Counted from the stretch's first letter, positions 1 to 8,806 are shown. The stretch: 64,000 nucleotides of DNA from an uncultured Bacteroidales bacterium (GCA_946408345.1 CAMJRR010000007.1:40888-104887); one strand, 5' to 3'. Program-made: numbers and translations. The notes: generated by a model from the sequence alone, not told the origin.

Positions 1-782
1 TCGCGCTTGTGGGCCACCACCATCAAGATAGGACCTTCCCGCTTGGTGTACCAACCTGTGCCATTGATGACCGTCACGCCACGCTGCATTTCTTTGACGA
101 TGCGGTTAGCCACCTTTTCAGGCTCCACCGTAAAAATAAAGGCTTGCACTGTCTGCTTATTACCCGTCAGAACCAAGTCGATGCAATAGCTGCACACACC
201 CATCACGACACAGCTGTAGATGAAGTCTTCCACCGTATTACCCACGATGAAGCCGCAAGCGATGATGATGATGTCGAGGATGAGGATGACGCGCCCTTGC
301 GAGATGTTGCGGTATTTGCACACAATCATGGCAATGATATCGGTGCCGCCCGTGCTGCCTCCTTGGGTGAAGGCCACGCCGATACTCAAACCCGCCAAGC
401 CGCCACCAAGAATAGCCGCTAAGAAATGATCGCTGACGAAAGGCTGCATCGTTCCAGCCATCATCGGATCAGTGATGAAATGCTGCAACAGCGACATGAA
501 CGCTGAAGCCATGATAATGGAATAGGCTGTCTTGATACCGAATCCCACACCGATGATTTTCAACGCAATAAGCAACAAAATGGCATTGATGACAAACACT
601 GTGATACCCGTGGAAATGCCCGTGCCCCAATACACCAATGCCGCGATACCACTCACGCCACCGCCCATAAGGTGGTTCGGGATGAGGAAGGCCGTCCAAC
701 CCAAACACATGGTAAACAGCGCAAGGGTGATGATGACATAACGTTTTACCTCTACTAAAACTTGTTTGTTCGATGCTTTCAT
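1..782 (-). CDS. YitT family membrane protein (3' end beyond window)
   Basis: About 260 residues are visible from the ATG at 782 down to the window edge, so the C-terminus is missing. The N-terminal 200 residues hold several hydrophobic segments with the Gly-rich loops typical of YitT/DUF161 proteins (GGGVSGIA near residue 40, GGGLAGLSIG and GGSTGGTDI around 125-150). The last visible part (QAFIFTVEPEKVANRIVKEM) matches the DUF2179 domain that ends this family. The protein lies in the inner membrane; its substrate is unknown in most members. A TACTTTTG box at 804-811 on the minus strand lies 22 bases upstream, so it is transcribed divergently from the sigma factor operon. Confidence 0.85.
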   Translation of the reverse strand, partial: MKASNKQVLVEVKRYVIITLALFTMCLGWTAFLIPNHLMGGGVSGIAALVYWGTGISTGITVFVINAILLLIALKIIGVGFGIKTAYSIIMASAFMSLLQHFITDPMMAGTMQPFVSDHFLAAILGGGLAGLSIGVAFTQGGSTGGTDIIAMIVCKYRNISQGRVILILDIIIIACGFIVGNTVEDFIYSCVVMGVCSYCIDLVLTGNKQTVQAFIFTVEPEKVANRIVKEMQRGVTVINGTGWYTKREGPILMVVAHKR

Positions 783-803
783 AATTCGTTGAGTTTTATT
801 GGG

Positions 804-811
804 CAAAAGTA
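804..811 (-). promoter_or_regulatory. -7 box for the YitT gene
   Basis: TACTTTTG on the minus strand, an exact fit to the Bacteroidota TAnnTTTG element, 22 bases before the ATG. It lies back to back with the box at 853-860. Confidence 0.6.
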
Positions 812-852
812 ATACATTTTATCGATTTAGTGGACACAACTATTTCTTTCCT

Positions 853-860
853 TATTTTTG
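853..860 (+). promoter_or_regulatory. -7 box for the ECF sigma operon
   Basis: TATTTTTG. A transcript from here would start near 867, after the in-frame GTG at 830, so translation must begin at 899 or 920. Confidence 0.5.
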
Positions 861-919
861 TGTCGCCCATGTCACAAAACGGCCTCTTCATTCGTCTTAT
901 GATTGTAAAAGTTCCCAAG

Positions 920-1375
920 ATGGACCCCGAATTTGAAAAGACATATCGAGACCACTACCCGAAACTGTACAGGATTGCGACTAAGATGCTGCAAGACCCA
1001 GAGGGCGCAAAGGATGTTGTGCAAGACGTGTTCACGGCGTATTATTTTGCGATGAGCAACGAGAAAGTCATTCGCGACACGAAAAACTGGCTCGTCAGGA
1101 GTACCATCAACAAGGGAATCGACTACAAACGGAAAACGGCAAGGACTGTCACGATGGAAAAACCAACGTGCGAAACAGGTGAGCAAATGCTTGAAGAGGC
1201 TTCCGACATCCTCAATGCAATAGCGCATCTCAACGAGAAGGAACAAACGCTCGTCGCGCTTTACAGCGAGGGCTATTCCTACAAGGAAATCGCGGAGATG
1301 ACGGGGCGCAACCTGCCATCCATCGGGAAAACCTTGTCGAGAATCATGGATAAACTCAAAAAACACCTGCTATGA
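920..1375 (+). CDS. ECF-type RNA polymerase sigma-70 factor
   Basis: A 151-residue sigma factor. Region 2 spans about residues 5-70 (KLYRIATKML, then DVVQDVFTAYYF, the core-binding and -10 recognition helices). Region 4 spans about 95-150, with a helix-turn-helix around GYSYKEIAEMTGRNLPSIGK. It should direct RNA polymerase to a small regulon when its anti-sigma releases it. I chose the ATG at 920 because the likely promoter box (853-860) lies downstream of the GTG at 830; the ATG at 899 is the alternative. The stop overlaps the ATG of the next gene (ATGA), so the two are translationally coupled. The signal sensed is not evident. Confidence 0.88.
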   Translation: MDPEFEKTYRDHYPKLYRIATKMLQDPEGAKDVVQDVFTAYYFAMSNEKVIRDTKNWLVRSTINKGIDYKRKTARTVTMEKPTCETGEQMLEEASDILNAIAHLNEKEQTLVALYSEGYSYKEIAEMTGRNLPSIGKTLSRIMDKLKKHLL

Positions 1376-1818
1376 AACACCTGAACGACAAAACGATACA
1401 AAGTTATATCGACAATGAATTGCCGGAAAGCGAAAGAAAATGGATAGAAACCCACCTTGAAAAATGCTTGGAGTGCAGACACAAAGTTGAATCGCAACGC
1501 ACTTTCTCCGAAAAAATGAAGAAGTCTTTGGAAATCCTGACTCCGAATGCGGTCGAGGTGCCAGAGTTCAGTTTTGGTAGGGCAACAAGACCCGAAGTGA
1601 ACGTTAACCGTATTGTCCTTATCTCCTCTTTGTCAACGGCTTGTTCTATTGCGCTTATCGCAGTGCTAATCAACCTGTTGTCAAAGCCTAAGCCAACTGA
1701 TTACATCTTCGATTACTACACCATCGAAGATTACGACGCCAACAAACCTTCTGCCGAACAGGAATTTGCAGAGTTCAAAATGAATTTACAAACAGAAGAA
1801 ACGGATATTAACCTTTAA
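1372..1818 (+). CDS. Zinc-finger anti-sigma factor, single-pass membrane protein
   Basis: 148 residues, translationally coupled to the sigma gene. The cytoplasmic part (1-80) carries a ZAS-type zinc site, H28-x3-C32-x2-C35, typical of anti-sigma factors that clamp ECF sigmas. One hydrophobic segment (about residues 82-104) is followed by a short acidic periplasmic tail of about 40 residues. This tail is much shorter than in FecR-type anti-sigmas, so the signal is probably relayed by proteolysis or by the next gene product. The secreted beta-propeller gene follows after 11 bases. Confidence 0.85.
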   Translation: MKHLNDKTIQSYIDNELPESERKWIETHLEKCLECRHKVESQRTFSEKMKKSLEILTPNAVEVPEFSFGRATRPEVNVNRIVLISSLSTACSIALIAVLINLLSKPKPTDYIFDYYTIEDYDANKPSAEQEFAEFKMNLQTEETDINL

Positions 1819-1829
1819 ATATCAAAGCC

Positions 1830-3017
1830 ATGAAAAAATTGTTTTTAATTCTCGGTTTAGCCATTGCGACTTGCTTTCAAGTTGATGCGCAAGTGATTCA
1901 ACTCATTCCTGACGAAACCTACGGAGCAGGAAACAACTGGGACAAAATCTTTGACACCTATTATGACACCTTAATGGGCAGTCCTTATGGATTGCGGAAA
2001 CAACTCGTCCTTTTCGACGACGGCAAAGCCATTGTCAGCCACGCCACAAGAAACAGGTATTCCCTCTTCGACGCAAACGGCAAGTTCTTGAAAGACATCA
2101 CCTTGTACTTCGCCGACAAAGGCAAGAAGCCTCGTAACCTCCAACCCGTGGAAGGGAAGTTGGGCGACCTATATTTCACTCAAGCCAACAACACGGGCGA
2201 CATTTACCTGTTTGACGACAAAGGATTGATTATCAAGGAACTGAAAATCAAATACCAAGCCTTGGAAATGTTAGCATTGGACGACCACCACATTGCCATC
2301 TACGGAGGCACGTCGTGGACTAATAAATACAGGCACTTGGTATCCATTTTGGATACAAAAACAGGCAAGGAGAAAATCCTTTGCGATAAATTCAGTGAGT
2401 CGAGTGGAGAACTCAAAAACAAGGGCTACTTCATTTACACTGAAGGCAAAAGGGATGACATGAAAGGCCAGTGGCAAATCGCGAAAGTCAACGGCAAGCT
2501 CATCGTTTCCAACCCGATAGATGGGCTGGTGAGAACTTACGATTTCAGTGGAAACAAGATTTCGGAAAAACTGTTGGATTGGGAACCGCAAACCCTGTCT
2601 GTTGAAGAGCAGATTACCTTGCAAAACGCACGAATCAAGGACTTGAAAGACGAGTTGCCAGGAGAAACCGACGAGAGAGTGCTTCGATTTTACAACGACC
2701 TAATTACCTTTTACGAAAATGGCATCCAACACATTAAAGAGCCTATCAATATGGGGTGGTTCACCATGGCCATCAAAGGCAACGACGACAACATCCTTTT
2801 CTTTGGCGATGCCGAGGTAGCAGGTCAAAACAAATTCCACGTCTATTCGGTCAGCAAAGGGCAAAGCATTTCAACTGGCTCCTTCCAATGCGAAGACTAC
2901 GACCTTGCCCTAACGAAAAAACGCTTTGTGTGCCACGGCGGGTATTACTATGGCGTTCAAGTGCTGAAGGATTGTGATGGCATGCCGCTGCGGTTGGTGC
3001 GGTTTAAGTCAGAATAG
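1830..3017 (+). CDS. Secreted 6-bladed beta-propeller-like protein
   Basis: 395 residues with a signal peptide ending VDA, then Gln21 as probable mature N-terminus. The remainder has repeated beta-rich units with FDxxGK/FDDKG turns (FDANGKFLKDI, FDDKGLIIKEL, YDFSGNKISEK), as in the Bacteroidota six-bladed propeller family often encoded beside ECF sigma factors. No lipobox and no sorting domain were seen, so it is probably periplasmic. It is the third gene of the sigma/anti-sigma operon and may sense the signal or be regulated by it. Assignment rests on repeat pattern and context, not on catalytic residues. A bidirectional hairpin terminator follows at 3045. Confidence 0.65.
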   Translation: MKKLFLILGLAIATCFQVDAQVIQLIPDETYGAGNNWDKIFDTYYDTLMGSPYGLRKQLVLFDDGKAIVSHATRNRYSLFDANGKFLKDITLYFADKGKKPRNLQPVEGKLGDLYFTQANNTGDIYLFDDKGLIIKELKIKYQALEMLALDDHHIAIYGGTSWTNKYRHLVSILDTKTGKEKILCDKFSESSGELKNKGYFIYTEGKRDDMKGQWQIAKVNGKLIVSNPIDGLVRTYDFSGNKISEKLLDWEPQTLSVEEQITLQNARIKDLKDELPGETDERVLRFYNDLITFYENGIQHIKEPINMGWFTMAIKGNDDNILFFGDAEVAGQNKFHVYSVSKGQSISTGSFQCEDYDLALTKKRFVCHGGYYYGVQVLKDCDGMPLRLVRFKSE

Positions 3018-3044
3018 AAAAAATTGGCCTAACCGCTACAAAAA

Positions 3045-3081
3045 AAAACTCAACCAATTGAATAGCAACTGGTTGAGTTTT
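3045..3081. terminator. Bidirectional hairpin terminator
   Basis: A 12-bp perfect stem (AAAACTCAACCA / TGGTTGAGTTTT) with a 13-base loop and T-rich flanks on both strands, placed between the propeller gene and the convergent tRNA-Leu gene. Confidence 0.75.
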
Positions 3082-3089
3082 CTTTTTCG

Positions 3090-3174
3090 TACCCGAGGCC
3101 GGGCTCGAACCGGCACGGCTTTAAAGGCCAAGGGATTTTAAGTCCCTCGTGTCTACCAATTCCACCACTCAGGC
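3090..3174 (-). tRNA. tRNA-Leu (anticodon TAA)
   Basis: On the minus strand the 85-base gene starts GCCTGAGTGG and contains the anticodon loop ACTTAAAAT (anticodon TAA). It has a class II long variable arm and the T-arm GGTTCGAGCC. CCA is not encoded. It lies downstream of two tRNA-Gly genes on the same strand, but a hairpin with a T run separates it from them. Confidence 0.93.
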
Positions 3175-3182
3175 ACTTACAC

Positions 3183-3206
3183 AAAAAATCCCGACTTCCA
3201 TCGGGA
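3183..3206 (-). terminator. Hairpin terminator between tRNA-Gly and tRNA-Leu
   Basis: On the minus strand TCCCGA, a 6-base loop, TCGGGA, then six T residues. Transcripts from the tRNA-Gly promoter should partly stop here, so tRNA-Leu is either read through or has its own promoter. Confidence 0.55.
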
Positions 3207-3214
3207 CCTTGTGG

Positions 3215-3287
<73 letters not shown>

Positions 3288-3295
3288 AAAAGCGG

Positions 3296-3368
<73 letters not shown>

Positions 3369-3429
3369 TTTGCTTGCAAATCGGGATTCCTGTCACTCCG
3401 TTCAAGAATTCCGCTTGCGAATTGCGCGG

Positions 3430-3459
3430 CAAAAGTACAACTTTTTTCAATACTGCAAA
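3430..3459 (-). promoter_or_regulatory. Promoter of the tRNA cluster
   Basis: On the minus strand a TTTG at 3459-3456, an 18-base spacer, then TACTTTTG at 3437-3430. This leaves a leader of about 55 bases before tRNA-Gly copy 1. Confidence 0.65.
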
Positions 3460-3534
3460 CATTTTTGAGAAAATTTTTCTTTCTTTGCAGTTTTTGTGCT
3501 GATTTTGAGCCTAATAGACAAACGAAAAAAAATG

Positions 3535-3542
3535 TACTTTTG
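3535..3542 (+). promoter_or_regulatory. -7 box for the CPBP protease gene
   Basis: TACTTTTG, 21 bases before the ATG at 3563. Confidence 0.6.
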
Positions 3543-3562
3543 CAAGATGAAACAATAGAAAA

Positions 3563-4315
3563 ATGGACGAAGGAATTGGTAAAACGGTAAAACTTTTTCT
3601 GCTTTGGTTGGGCTTTTTTTTGGCTCTTCCAATCATCGGCTCAATCATAGGACGCTTCTTTACGAGCCCTACAAATTATGAAATCCTGAAATGGTCGCAA
3701 CTGTTGGGATATGTCCTAATGATTATCGTTTTTTTCGGCAAACGCCATGTTGAGCTGTCATTTGGTCACATTGAGCGGCGTATGGTCTGGCCTGTGGTTG
3801 GCATGTCAGTTTTGGTTACAGCATCTCAAGCGTTTGTTTTATTTTCAGCATTGTCTTTGCTTGATGTTGACCTGTTATGTCAAGGCGAAGAATTAGAACG
3901 TCGTCAACAGTTTTTTTCCGGAATTGTCGGAGTGCTCAATGCTTGCATTTTTGCCCCAATAGGAGAAGAGATTGGTTTTCGCAGCATTCTTCTTGGCGGG
4001 TTGCTGAAAACGCGGTGCCGTCCGTGGATAGCCATCCTCATCTCTGCCCTCGTCTTCGCTTCATTTCACGGATTTGGGGCGAATTTTGTCACGGCTATGT
4101 TGTTTGGAATCCTCATCGGCTGGCTCTATTGGCGCACAGGCAGCATCATCCCTGGCATCATCATCCATATTATCAACAATTCACTCACTGCCATAGATTT
4201 GAGCGGTCAACCCAATGCCGTCCTTTGGCTTATTCTCGTTGTCAACCTCCTTTTGCTCGCTTTTAGTCTCTGGTGGTTTGGGAAAAAGCCCATCAGCGAT
4301 TCAGCAACTTCTTAA
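3563..4315 (+). CDS. CPBP family intramembrane metalloprotease
   Basis: 250 residues with about eight membrane segments. The CPBP (Abi/CAAX-protease-like) motifs are all present: EExxxR in GEEIGFRS near residue 135, FxxxH in FASFHGF near 170, and HxxxN in HIINN near 200. These residues bind the metal in the type II CAAX protease fold. The substrate is unknown; in bacteria members act in protein maturation or bacteriocin immunity. The final codons run antisense into a partial copy of the mutS 3' end (4298-4370), so the present stop and last ten or so residues were probably created by that insertion. Confidence 0.85.
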   Translation: MDEGIGKTVKLFLLWLGFFLALPIIGSIIGRFFTSPTNYEILKWSQLLGYVLMIIVFFGKRHVELSFGHIERRMVWPVVGMSVLVTASQAFVLFSALSLLDVDLLCQGEELERRQQFFSGIVGVLNACIFAPIGEEIGFRSILLGGLLKTRCRPWIAILISALVFASFHGFGANFVTAMLFGILIGWLYWRTGSIIPGIIIHIINNSLTAIDLSGQPNAVLWLILVVNLLLLAFSLWWFGKKPISDSATS

Positions 4316-4370
4316 TCTCATTCAGCTTCATCAAAGCCTCAATAAGAGTCATAGTGTTGATGTAATACAA
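4298..4370 (-). pseudogene. Displaced copy of the mutS 3' end
   Basis: The minus strand reads [20 protein letters not shown] followed by Asn-Arg and a stop. The true mutS tail has [20 protein letters not shown], Asn-His and a stop at 5540. Over 66 aligned bases I count about ten differences, several of them synonymous (TTG/CTG Leu twice, GCT/GCC Ala). Upstream of codon 26 similarity stops and stop codons appear. It is a gene fragment in the same orientation as intact mutS, with one gene between them. Confidence 0.85.
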
Positions 4371-4378
4371 ACCTTATC

Positions 4379-4393
4379 AATGGTTTTCAAAAA
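4379..4393 (+). repeat. Left inverted repeat flanking the ATP-grasp gene
   Basis: AATGGTTTTCAAAAA, eight bases past the stop codon of the ATP-grasp gene; pairs with 5515-5530, with 11 bases exact and one single-base indel. Confidence 0.6.
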
Positions 4394-4400
4394 GACCTAT

Positions 4401-5513
4401 CTATAGAGAGCACCTCTCTTCCAGCTCTACATAAGATTTGCTCCAAATAGAAATCAACTTTAATGGATCGTAACCCAAAATCTCTTTTCCTGCAGCATTC
4501 AGCATTGGTTTTAGACCTTTTTTTAGTGGTGCTTGCAAGCCTCCATATACATTAGGGGCACTGTTTCCTTCTATCAGCTCTATTTCACCGTCAGGACAGA
4601 CATTCAAATCCCAACCAGCAAAAACCAATTCTGGAACAACACTCGTCAGTTCTCCACAGAATTCTTTCACTTTCTCCCAATAAGGTATTACAAATCCTTT
4701 AATCGGTTTTGCTGTATCAGGATGCAATTTATATGTTTTACCATACTTATCATGGCCATCCGTCAGAAGTTCTCCCGTTTCCAAATCAATAGATGCAAAA
4801 ACCCCACCAGATGAAGAATTGTCTACGAAGCTATCGCCAACTCCCATACGGAACAAAGCACCCAACATCTTGCAATCTCTCCCTTTCGAGACTGTCATTA
4901 CTCGGATTGTATTCAAGGATTGGGGGTGGAACTCTTCTAAGTCTTTAATTGATCGTGCACATTCTTCAAGGACCATATTGTTCTCACAACAATTGGCATA
5001 CAATTCCATCAAATCTTTTTCATCATTTCTATTAATCTTAACAATACCTCTACCCAAAGAACCATATACGGGTTTTGCCAAACAATCAATAGAATTCACG
5101 AATTCACAGAAAGACTCAAATGATGCCTTTGGCACATAAAGCCATCTCCTCCGAACATGCTTCCCAAACACCATAAGAGCCTGATATTTATTATCAATGA
5201 TTCGCGAAATACTTTTCTTTACCGTCTTTCTATAAATACATCTCATTTCCGATTCAGAAATGAACTCGTTTCTTTGCTTTTCATCAATTCTCCAATACTC
5301 ATACAAATACATATACTCACGATATGTGATTCTGTGCTTTGCCAAAGCACGTTTATAGTCCGACAGACTACCATGCTTTGGCTTTTCAACCTTGAAGCTA
5401 AAAACTGCGTCTTGCCAAAACTGTCGTTTATCAGCTTTGAGTCTAGCAAATTCCCTATAAACACAATAAGGCCAATATACCTTCTTCAGGCTTTCCTTCA
5501 ACTCTTTCATCAT
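4401..5513 (-). CDS. Sugar-transfer-associated ATP-grasp protein
   Basis: 370 residues. From about residue 110 it shows an ATP-grasp fold of the family annotated as sugar-transfer-associated (hexapeptide-transferase-like): KPVYGSLGRGIVKI is the nucleotide-binding Gly-rich loop, HPQSLNTIRVMT and NSSSGGVFASID follow, and WDLNVCPDGEIELIEGN holds the metal-binding Glu/Asn cluster near the C-terminus. Such enzymes ligate a carboxylate to an amine or thiol and usually sit in capsule or polysaccharide loci. Here no such locus is near; the gene stands alone just after mutS, between two copies of the mutS tail. It looks more AT-rich than its neighbours, with no clear promoter of its own, so it may be read through from mutS. 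Confidence 0.75.
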   Translation of the reverse strand: MMKELKESLKKVYWPYCVYREFARLKADKRQFWQDAVFSFKVEKPKHGSLSDYKRALAKHRITYREYMYLYEYWRIDEKQRNEFISESEMRCIYRKTVKKSISRIIDNKYQALMVFGKHVRRRWLYVPKASFESFCEFVNSIDCLAKPVYGSLGRGIVKINRNDEKDLMELYANCCENNMVLEECARSIKDLEEFHPQSLNTIRVMTVSKGRDCKMLGALFRMGVGDSFVDNSSSGGVFASIDLETGELLTDGHDKYGKTYKLHPDTAKPIKGFVIPYWEKVKEFCGELTSVVPELVFAGWDLNVCPDGEIELIEGNSAPNVYGGLQAPLKKGLKPMLNAAGKEILGYDPLKLISIWSKSYVELEERCSL

Positions 5514-5514
5514 A

Positions 5515-5530
5515 TTTTTGAAAACTCATT
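5515..5530 (-). repeat. Right inverted repeat flanking the ATP-grasp gene
   Basis: On the minus strand AATGAGTTTTCAAAAA, immediately before the ATG at 5513; the partner of 4379-4393. Confidence 0.6.
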
Positions 5531-5539
5531 ATAATATAA

Positions 5540-8143
5540 CTAATGATTCAGCAGCTTCTTAATCTCATTCAACTTCATCAAGGCCTCAACAGGGGTCAAC
5601 GTGTCAATGTTGGTGTTAAGAATGTCCTCCTTGATTTGCAAAAGCAATGGGTCATCCAACTGGATGAAACTCAACTGCATACCGTCATCGTTTTTTTTGG
5701 CGGCGGCTTTTTCAACGTCTTCGCTAGTGTGTGACTTCTCCAAAACGCTGAGCAATGCAGTAGCGCGTTCAATGACCTTGCGGGGCATTCCCGCCATCTC
5801 GGCCACGTGGATACCGAAACTATGGGCACTACCGCCTCGCTTCAACTTGCGTAAAAACACCACCTTGTTGCCGACTTCCTTTACCGAAACGTGGTAGTTC
5901 TTGATGCGGGCGAAGGAGTCTTCCATTTCGTTCAGTTCGTGGTAGTGCGTGGCAAACATCACCTTGGCGCGACTCACAGGGTGGTCATGCAAAAACTCGG
6001 TGATGGCCCAGGCGATGCTAATGCCGTCGTAGGTACTGGTGCCGCGCCCAATCTCGTCAAGCAGCACAAGGCTTCGCGACGACACATTATTCAAAATACT
6101 CGCGGTCTCGTTCATCTCCACCATAAAAGTAGATTCACCTGATGAAATATTGTCGGATGCCCCAACGCGGGTGAAAATCTTGTCTACCAATCCGATGCGA
6201 GCCGAAGCTGCCGGCACAAAGCAGCCCATCTGTGCCAAGAGCACAATCAATGCCGTTTGACGCAGTAAAGCCGACTTACCTGACATGTTGGGACCAGTGA
6301 TGATGATAATTTGCTGCTTGTCGCGGTCGAGATAGACATCGTTAGCAATATAGCTCTCCCCTACTGGCATCATCTGCTCGATGACAGGATGACGTCCTTC
6401 TTTGATATCCAACACAAACGAATCGTCGATGACGGGTTGCACATAATTGTTTTTCAACGAAATATCTGCAAAACTGACCAAGCAGTCGATTCGGGCCACG
6501 ATGGAAGCATCCACTTGTATCGGCTCCACAAACTCCGTCACAGCCGTAACCAATTCATTGTAAACCCTTTGCTCGATGATGGCGATTTTTTCCTCAGCAC
6601 CGAGGATTTTCTGCTCGTATTCCTTCAGTTCTTCGGTGATATAACGCTCGGCATTGGTTAAGGTCTGCTTGCGAATCCACTCAGCGGGCACCTTGTCTTT
6701 GTGTGAATTGGTCACTTCAAGATAATAGCCGAACACATTGTTATAGCCTACTTTCAACGAGCTGATACCCGTCAGTTCCATTTCTCGGCGCTGGATGCCC
6801 ATGAGGTATTCCTTGCCTGAACGCGACAAGTTGCGAAGGTCGTCCAACTCAGAGTCGACACCCTCGGCAATGTAGTTTCCTTTAGAAAGCAAAGCTGGTG
6901 CATCAGGGTTCAAGTCTTTCTTGATGCGCTCACGGATAGAGGCACAAGGATTGAACTGCTCAGCAAACCGCAGCAAGGCTGGATGTTGACTCTCCTCGCA
7001 GGCTATCTTCAACACCTCTATTTGGTCAAGTGCACGCCCCACTTGCAACAATTCCCTTGGATTCACACGCGACAACGACACCTTCGAGATCAATCGCTCC
7101 AAATCACCCACTTGACGGACGGCATCCTGGAACTTCTGAATCTGTTCGCGATGTTCCACAAAATAACGAACCACCTCATACCTCGACTCGATTTGCTCCT
7201 TGTTCTTCAAAGGCAGGCTCAGCCAACGGCGCATCAGTCGACCACCCATGGGCGAAACCGTCTTATCGAGGACATCAATCAAAGTCTTGGCATTCACATT
7301 GGAGGTGTGCAACAATTCCAAATTACGGATAGTGAATTTGTCGAGCCATACGTATTGTCCTTGATCAATGCGAGAAAGCGAAGTGATATGGTTGAGTTTA
7401 TCATGTTGCGTCTCAATCAGATAATGGATAGCTGCACCAGCAGCGATAATGCCTTTCGGAAAGTCATCGACACCAAAACCTTTCAACGAGACCGTATGGA
7501 AGTGCTTGTTGAGAATCTCGTTGGCATAGTCGTCAGTGAAGACCCAATCGTCGAAAACAGTAAGATAATATTTTGCGCTGAACAAGTCAATGAAGTCTTT
7601 CCGTTTATTGCGTTGCACCAACACCTCTGACGGGTTGAAGCTCTGCAACAGTTTGTCAATGTATTCGTTGGAACCTTGTGTCAAGAAAAACTCGCCCGTG
7701 GAAACATCGAGAAACGACACACCTGAAACTTCTTTTTCGAGATGCACCGAGGCCAAGAAATTATTCTCCTTCTGTTCCAGCACATTGTCGTTATACGTAA
7801 CCCCAGGTGTGACAAGCTCCACCACACCACGTTTCACCAGTTTTTTGGCCAGCTTCGGGTCTTCAAGCTGCTCGCACACAGCCACTTTCAGTCCAGCACG
7901 CACTAATTTCGGCAGATAGGTATCCAAAGCATGATGCGGAAAACCAGCTAGCTCCACATCCGCAGAGGCTCCATTGGAACGCTTAGTGAGCACTATGCCC
8001 AAAATCTTCGATGACTTTACGGCATCTTCCCCGTAGGTCTCATAAAAATCGCCCACACGAAACAGCAACATCGCATCAGGATATTTCGCCTTAAATGAGT
8101 AATACTGCTTCATTAACGGGGTTTCGACTGCTTTGTCTGCCAT
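5540..8143 (-). CDS. mutS: DNA mismatch repair protein MutS
   Basis: 867 residues from the ATG at 8143. The N-terminal mismatch-binding domain is intact ([20 protein letters not shown] then [10 protein letters not shown], with the Phe-x-Glu wedge), followed by the connector, lever and clamp domains. The ATPase domain has Walker [10 protein letters not shown] near residue 615, the signature region [13 protein letters not shown], and Walker [17 protein letters not shown]. It recognises mispairs and recruits MutL. The 20-codon extension to 8203 is rejected because the -7 box at 8165-8172 lies inside it. The tail [18 protein letters not shown] sequence is duplicated 1.2 kb downstream (4298-4370). 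Confidence 0.97.
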   Translation of the reverse strand: MADKAVETPLMKQYYSFKAKYPDAMLLFRVGDFYETYGEDAVKSSKILGIVLTKRSNGASADVELAGFPHHALDTYLPKLVRAGLKVAVCEQLEDPKLAKKLVKRGVVELVTPGVTYNDNVLEQKENNFLASVHLEKEVSGVSFLDVSTGEFFLTQGSNEYIDKLLQSFNPSEVLVQRNKRKDFIDLFSAKYYLTVFDDWVFTDDYANEILNKHFHTVSLKGFGVDDFPKGIIAAGAAIHYLIETQHDKLNHITSLSRIDQGQYVWLDKFTIRNLELLHTSNVNAKTLIDVLDKTVSPMGGRLMRRWLSLPLKNKEQIESRYEVVRYFVEHREQIQKFQDAVRQVGDLERLISKVSLSRVNPRELLQVGRALDQIEVLKIACEESQHPALLRFAEQFNPCASIRERIKKDLNPDAPALLSKGNYIAEGVDSELDDLRNLSRSGKEYLMGIQRREMELTGISSLKVGYNNVFGYYLEVTNSHKDKVPAEWIRKQTLTNAERYITEELKEYEQKILGAEEKIAIIEQRVYNELVTAVTEFVEPIQVDASIVARIDCLVSFADISLKNNYVQPVIDDSFVLDIKEGRHPVIEQMMPVGESYIANDVYLDRDKQQIIIITGPNMSGKSALLRQTALIVLLAQMGCFVPAASARIGLVDKIFTRVGASDNISSGESTFMVEMNETASILNNVSSRSLVLLDEIGRGTSTYDGISIAWAITEFLHDHPVSRAKVMFATHYHELNEMEDSFARIKNYHVSVKEVGNKVVFLRKLKRGGSAHSFGIHVAEMAGMPRKVIERATALLSVLEKSHTSEDVEKAAAKKNDDGMQLSFIQLDDPLLLQIKEDILNTNIDTLTPVEALMKLNEIKKLLNH

Positions 8144-8164
8144 AGGAACAAAAATTAAGAGGTA

Positions 8165-8172
8165 CAAAATTA
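8165..8172 (-). promoter_or_regulatory. -7 box for mutS
   Basis: TAATTTTG on the minus strand, 22 bases before the ATG; it decides against the longer mutS start. Confidence 0.55.
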
Positions 8173-8272
8173 GCGTTTTGTTTGAAACAATCGACCTATT
8201 CATCCAAAAATTTCCTCATTAATGGCCGCTGAACACCTTTTTTCTTTTATTTTGCAGGCAAATCGAAAATGC

Positions 8273-8806
8273 ATGCACAAACTCAGTATGGATGAGCTGA
8301 ACCGAATCAGCAAAGAAGACTTTGGAAAGGCAGAAAAACTACCTATTATAATAGTACTCGACAATATCCGATCACTGAGCAATGTAGGTGCCTTTTTCCG
8401 CACCGCCGATGCTTTTCGCATCGGTGAGTTGTATTTATGTGGCATTACGGCTTGCCCACCCCATCGAGAAATACATAAAACCGCTTTGGGTGCCGATGAA
8501 ACTGTCAAGTGGCGTTATTTTGAATCTACTGTAGCCGCTTGCCAAGAACTAAAAGCAGAAGGCTATCGGATTTTTGCTGTAGAACAGGTGGAGGGCAGTA
8601 TTGCATTACAGGATTTTAAGTTTGAACCTCACACAGCCTATATTTTAGGGAATGAAGTAGAAGGAGTCAGCGAAGAGGTTTTGCCTTTTTGTGAAGGTGC
8701 TATCGAGCTGCCACAAGAAGGCACAAAGCATTCTATTAACGTGTCGGTATGTGCAGGAATTGTCATGTGGAAACTATTTGAGTCTCTATATTTGGTGTCA
8801 AAATGA
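8273..8806 (+). CDS. TrmH/SpoU family RNA 2'-O-methyltransferase
   Basis: 178 residues from the ATG at 8273. The three SPOUT motifs are present: NIRSLSNVGAFFRTADAF (motif 1, with the conserved Asn and Arg), ILGNEVEGVS (motif 2), and LPQEGTKHSINVSVCAGIVM (motif 3), forming the trefoil-knot S-adenosylmethionine site. It should methylate a ribose 2'-OH of tRNA or rRNA; which one cannot be told, and the protein lacks the N-terminal substrate-binding domain of RlmB. The ATG at 8222 is upstream of an imperfect promoter-like TATTTTG at about 8248, so the later start is preferred. Divergent from mutS. Confidence 0.9.
   Translation: MHKLSMDELNRISKEDFGKAEKLPIIIVLDNIRSLSNVGAFFRTADAFRIGELYLCGITACPPHREIHKTALGADETVKWRYFESTVAACQELKAEGYRIFAVEQVEGSIALQDFKFEPHTAYILGNEVEGVSEEVLPFCEGAIELPQEGTKHSINVSVCAGIVMWKLFESLYLVSK

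Larger units (their letters stand above)
4298..5611 (-). mobile_element. Putative one-gene insertion at the mutS 3' end
   Basis: A block holding only an ATP-grasp gene lies between two direct copies (about 85% identical over 66 bases) of the last codons of mutS. Inside them a near-perfect inverted repeat of 15-16 bases closely brackets the coding sequence (4379-4393 and 5515-5530). This is the layout left by elements that integrate at the 3' end of a conserved gene and restore its reading frame. No integrase or transposase gene is present, so it would be decayed, non-autonomous, or moved by homologous recombination. Confidence 0.55.

Noticed and set aside
830..919. GTG at 830 as the start of the ECF sigma gene
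   Set aside because: It precedes the -7 box at 853-860, and the added residues do not belong to the sigma fold.
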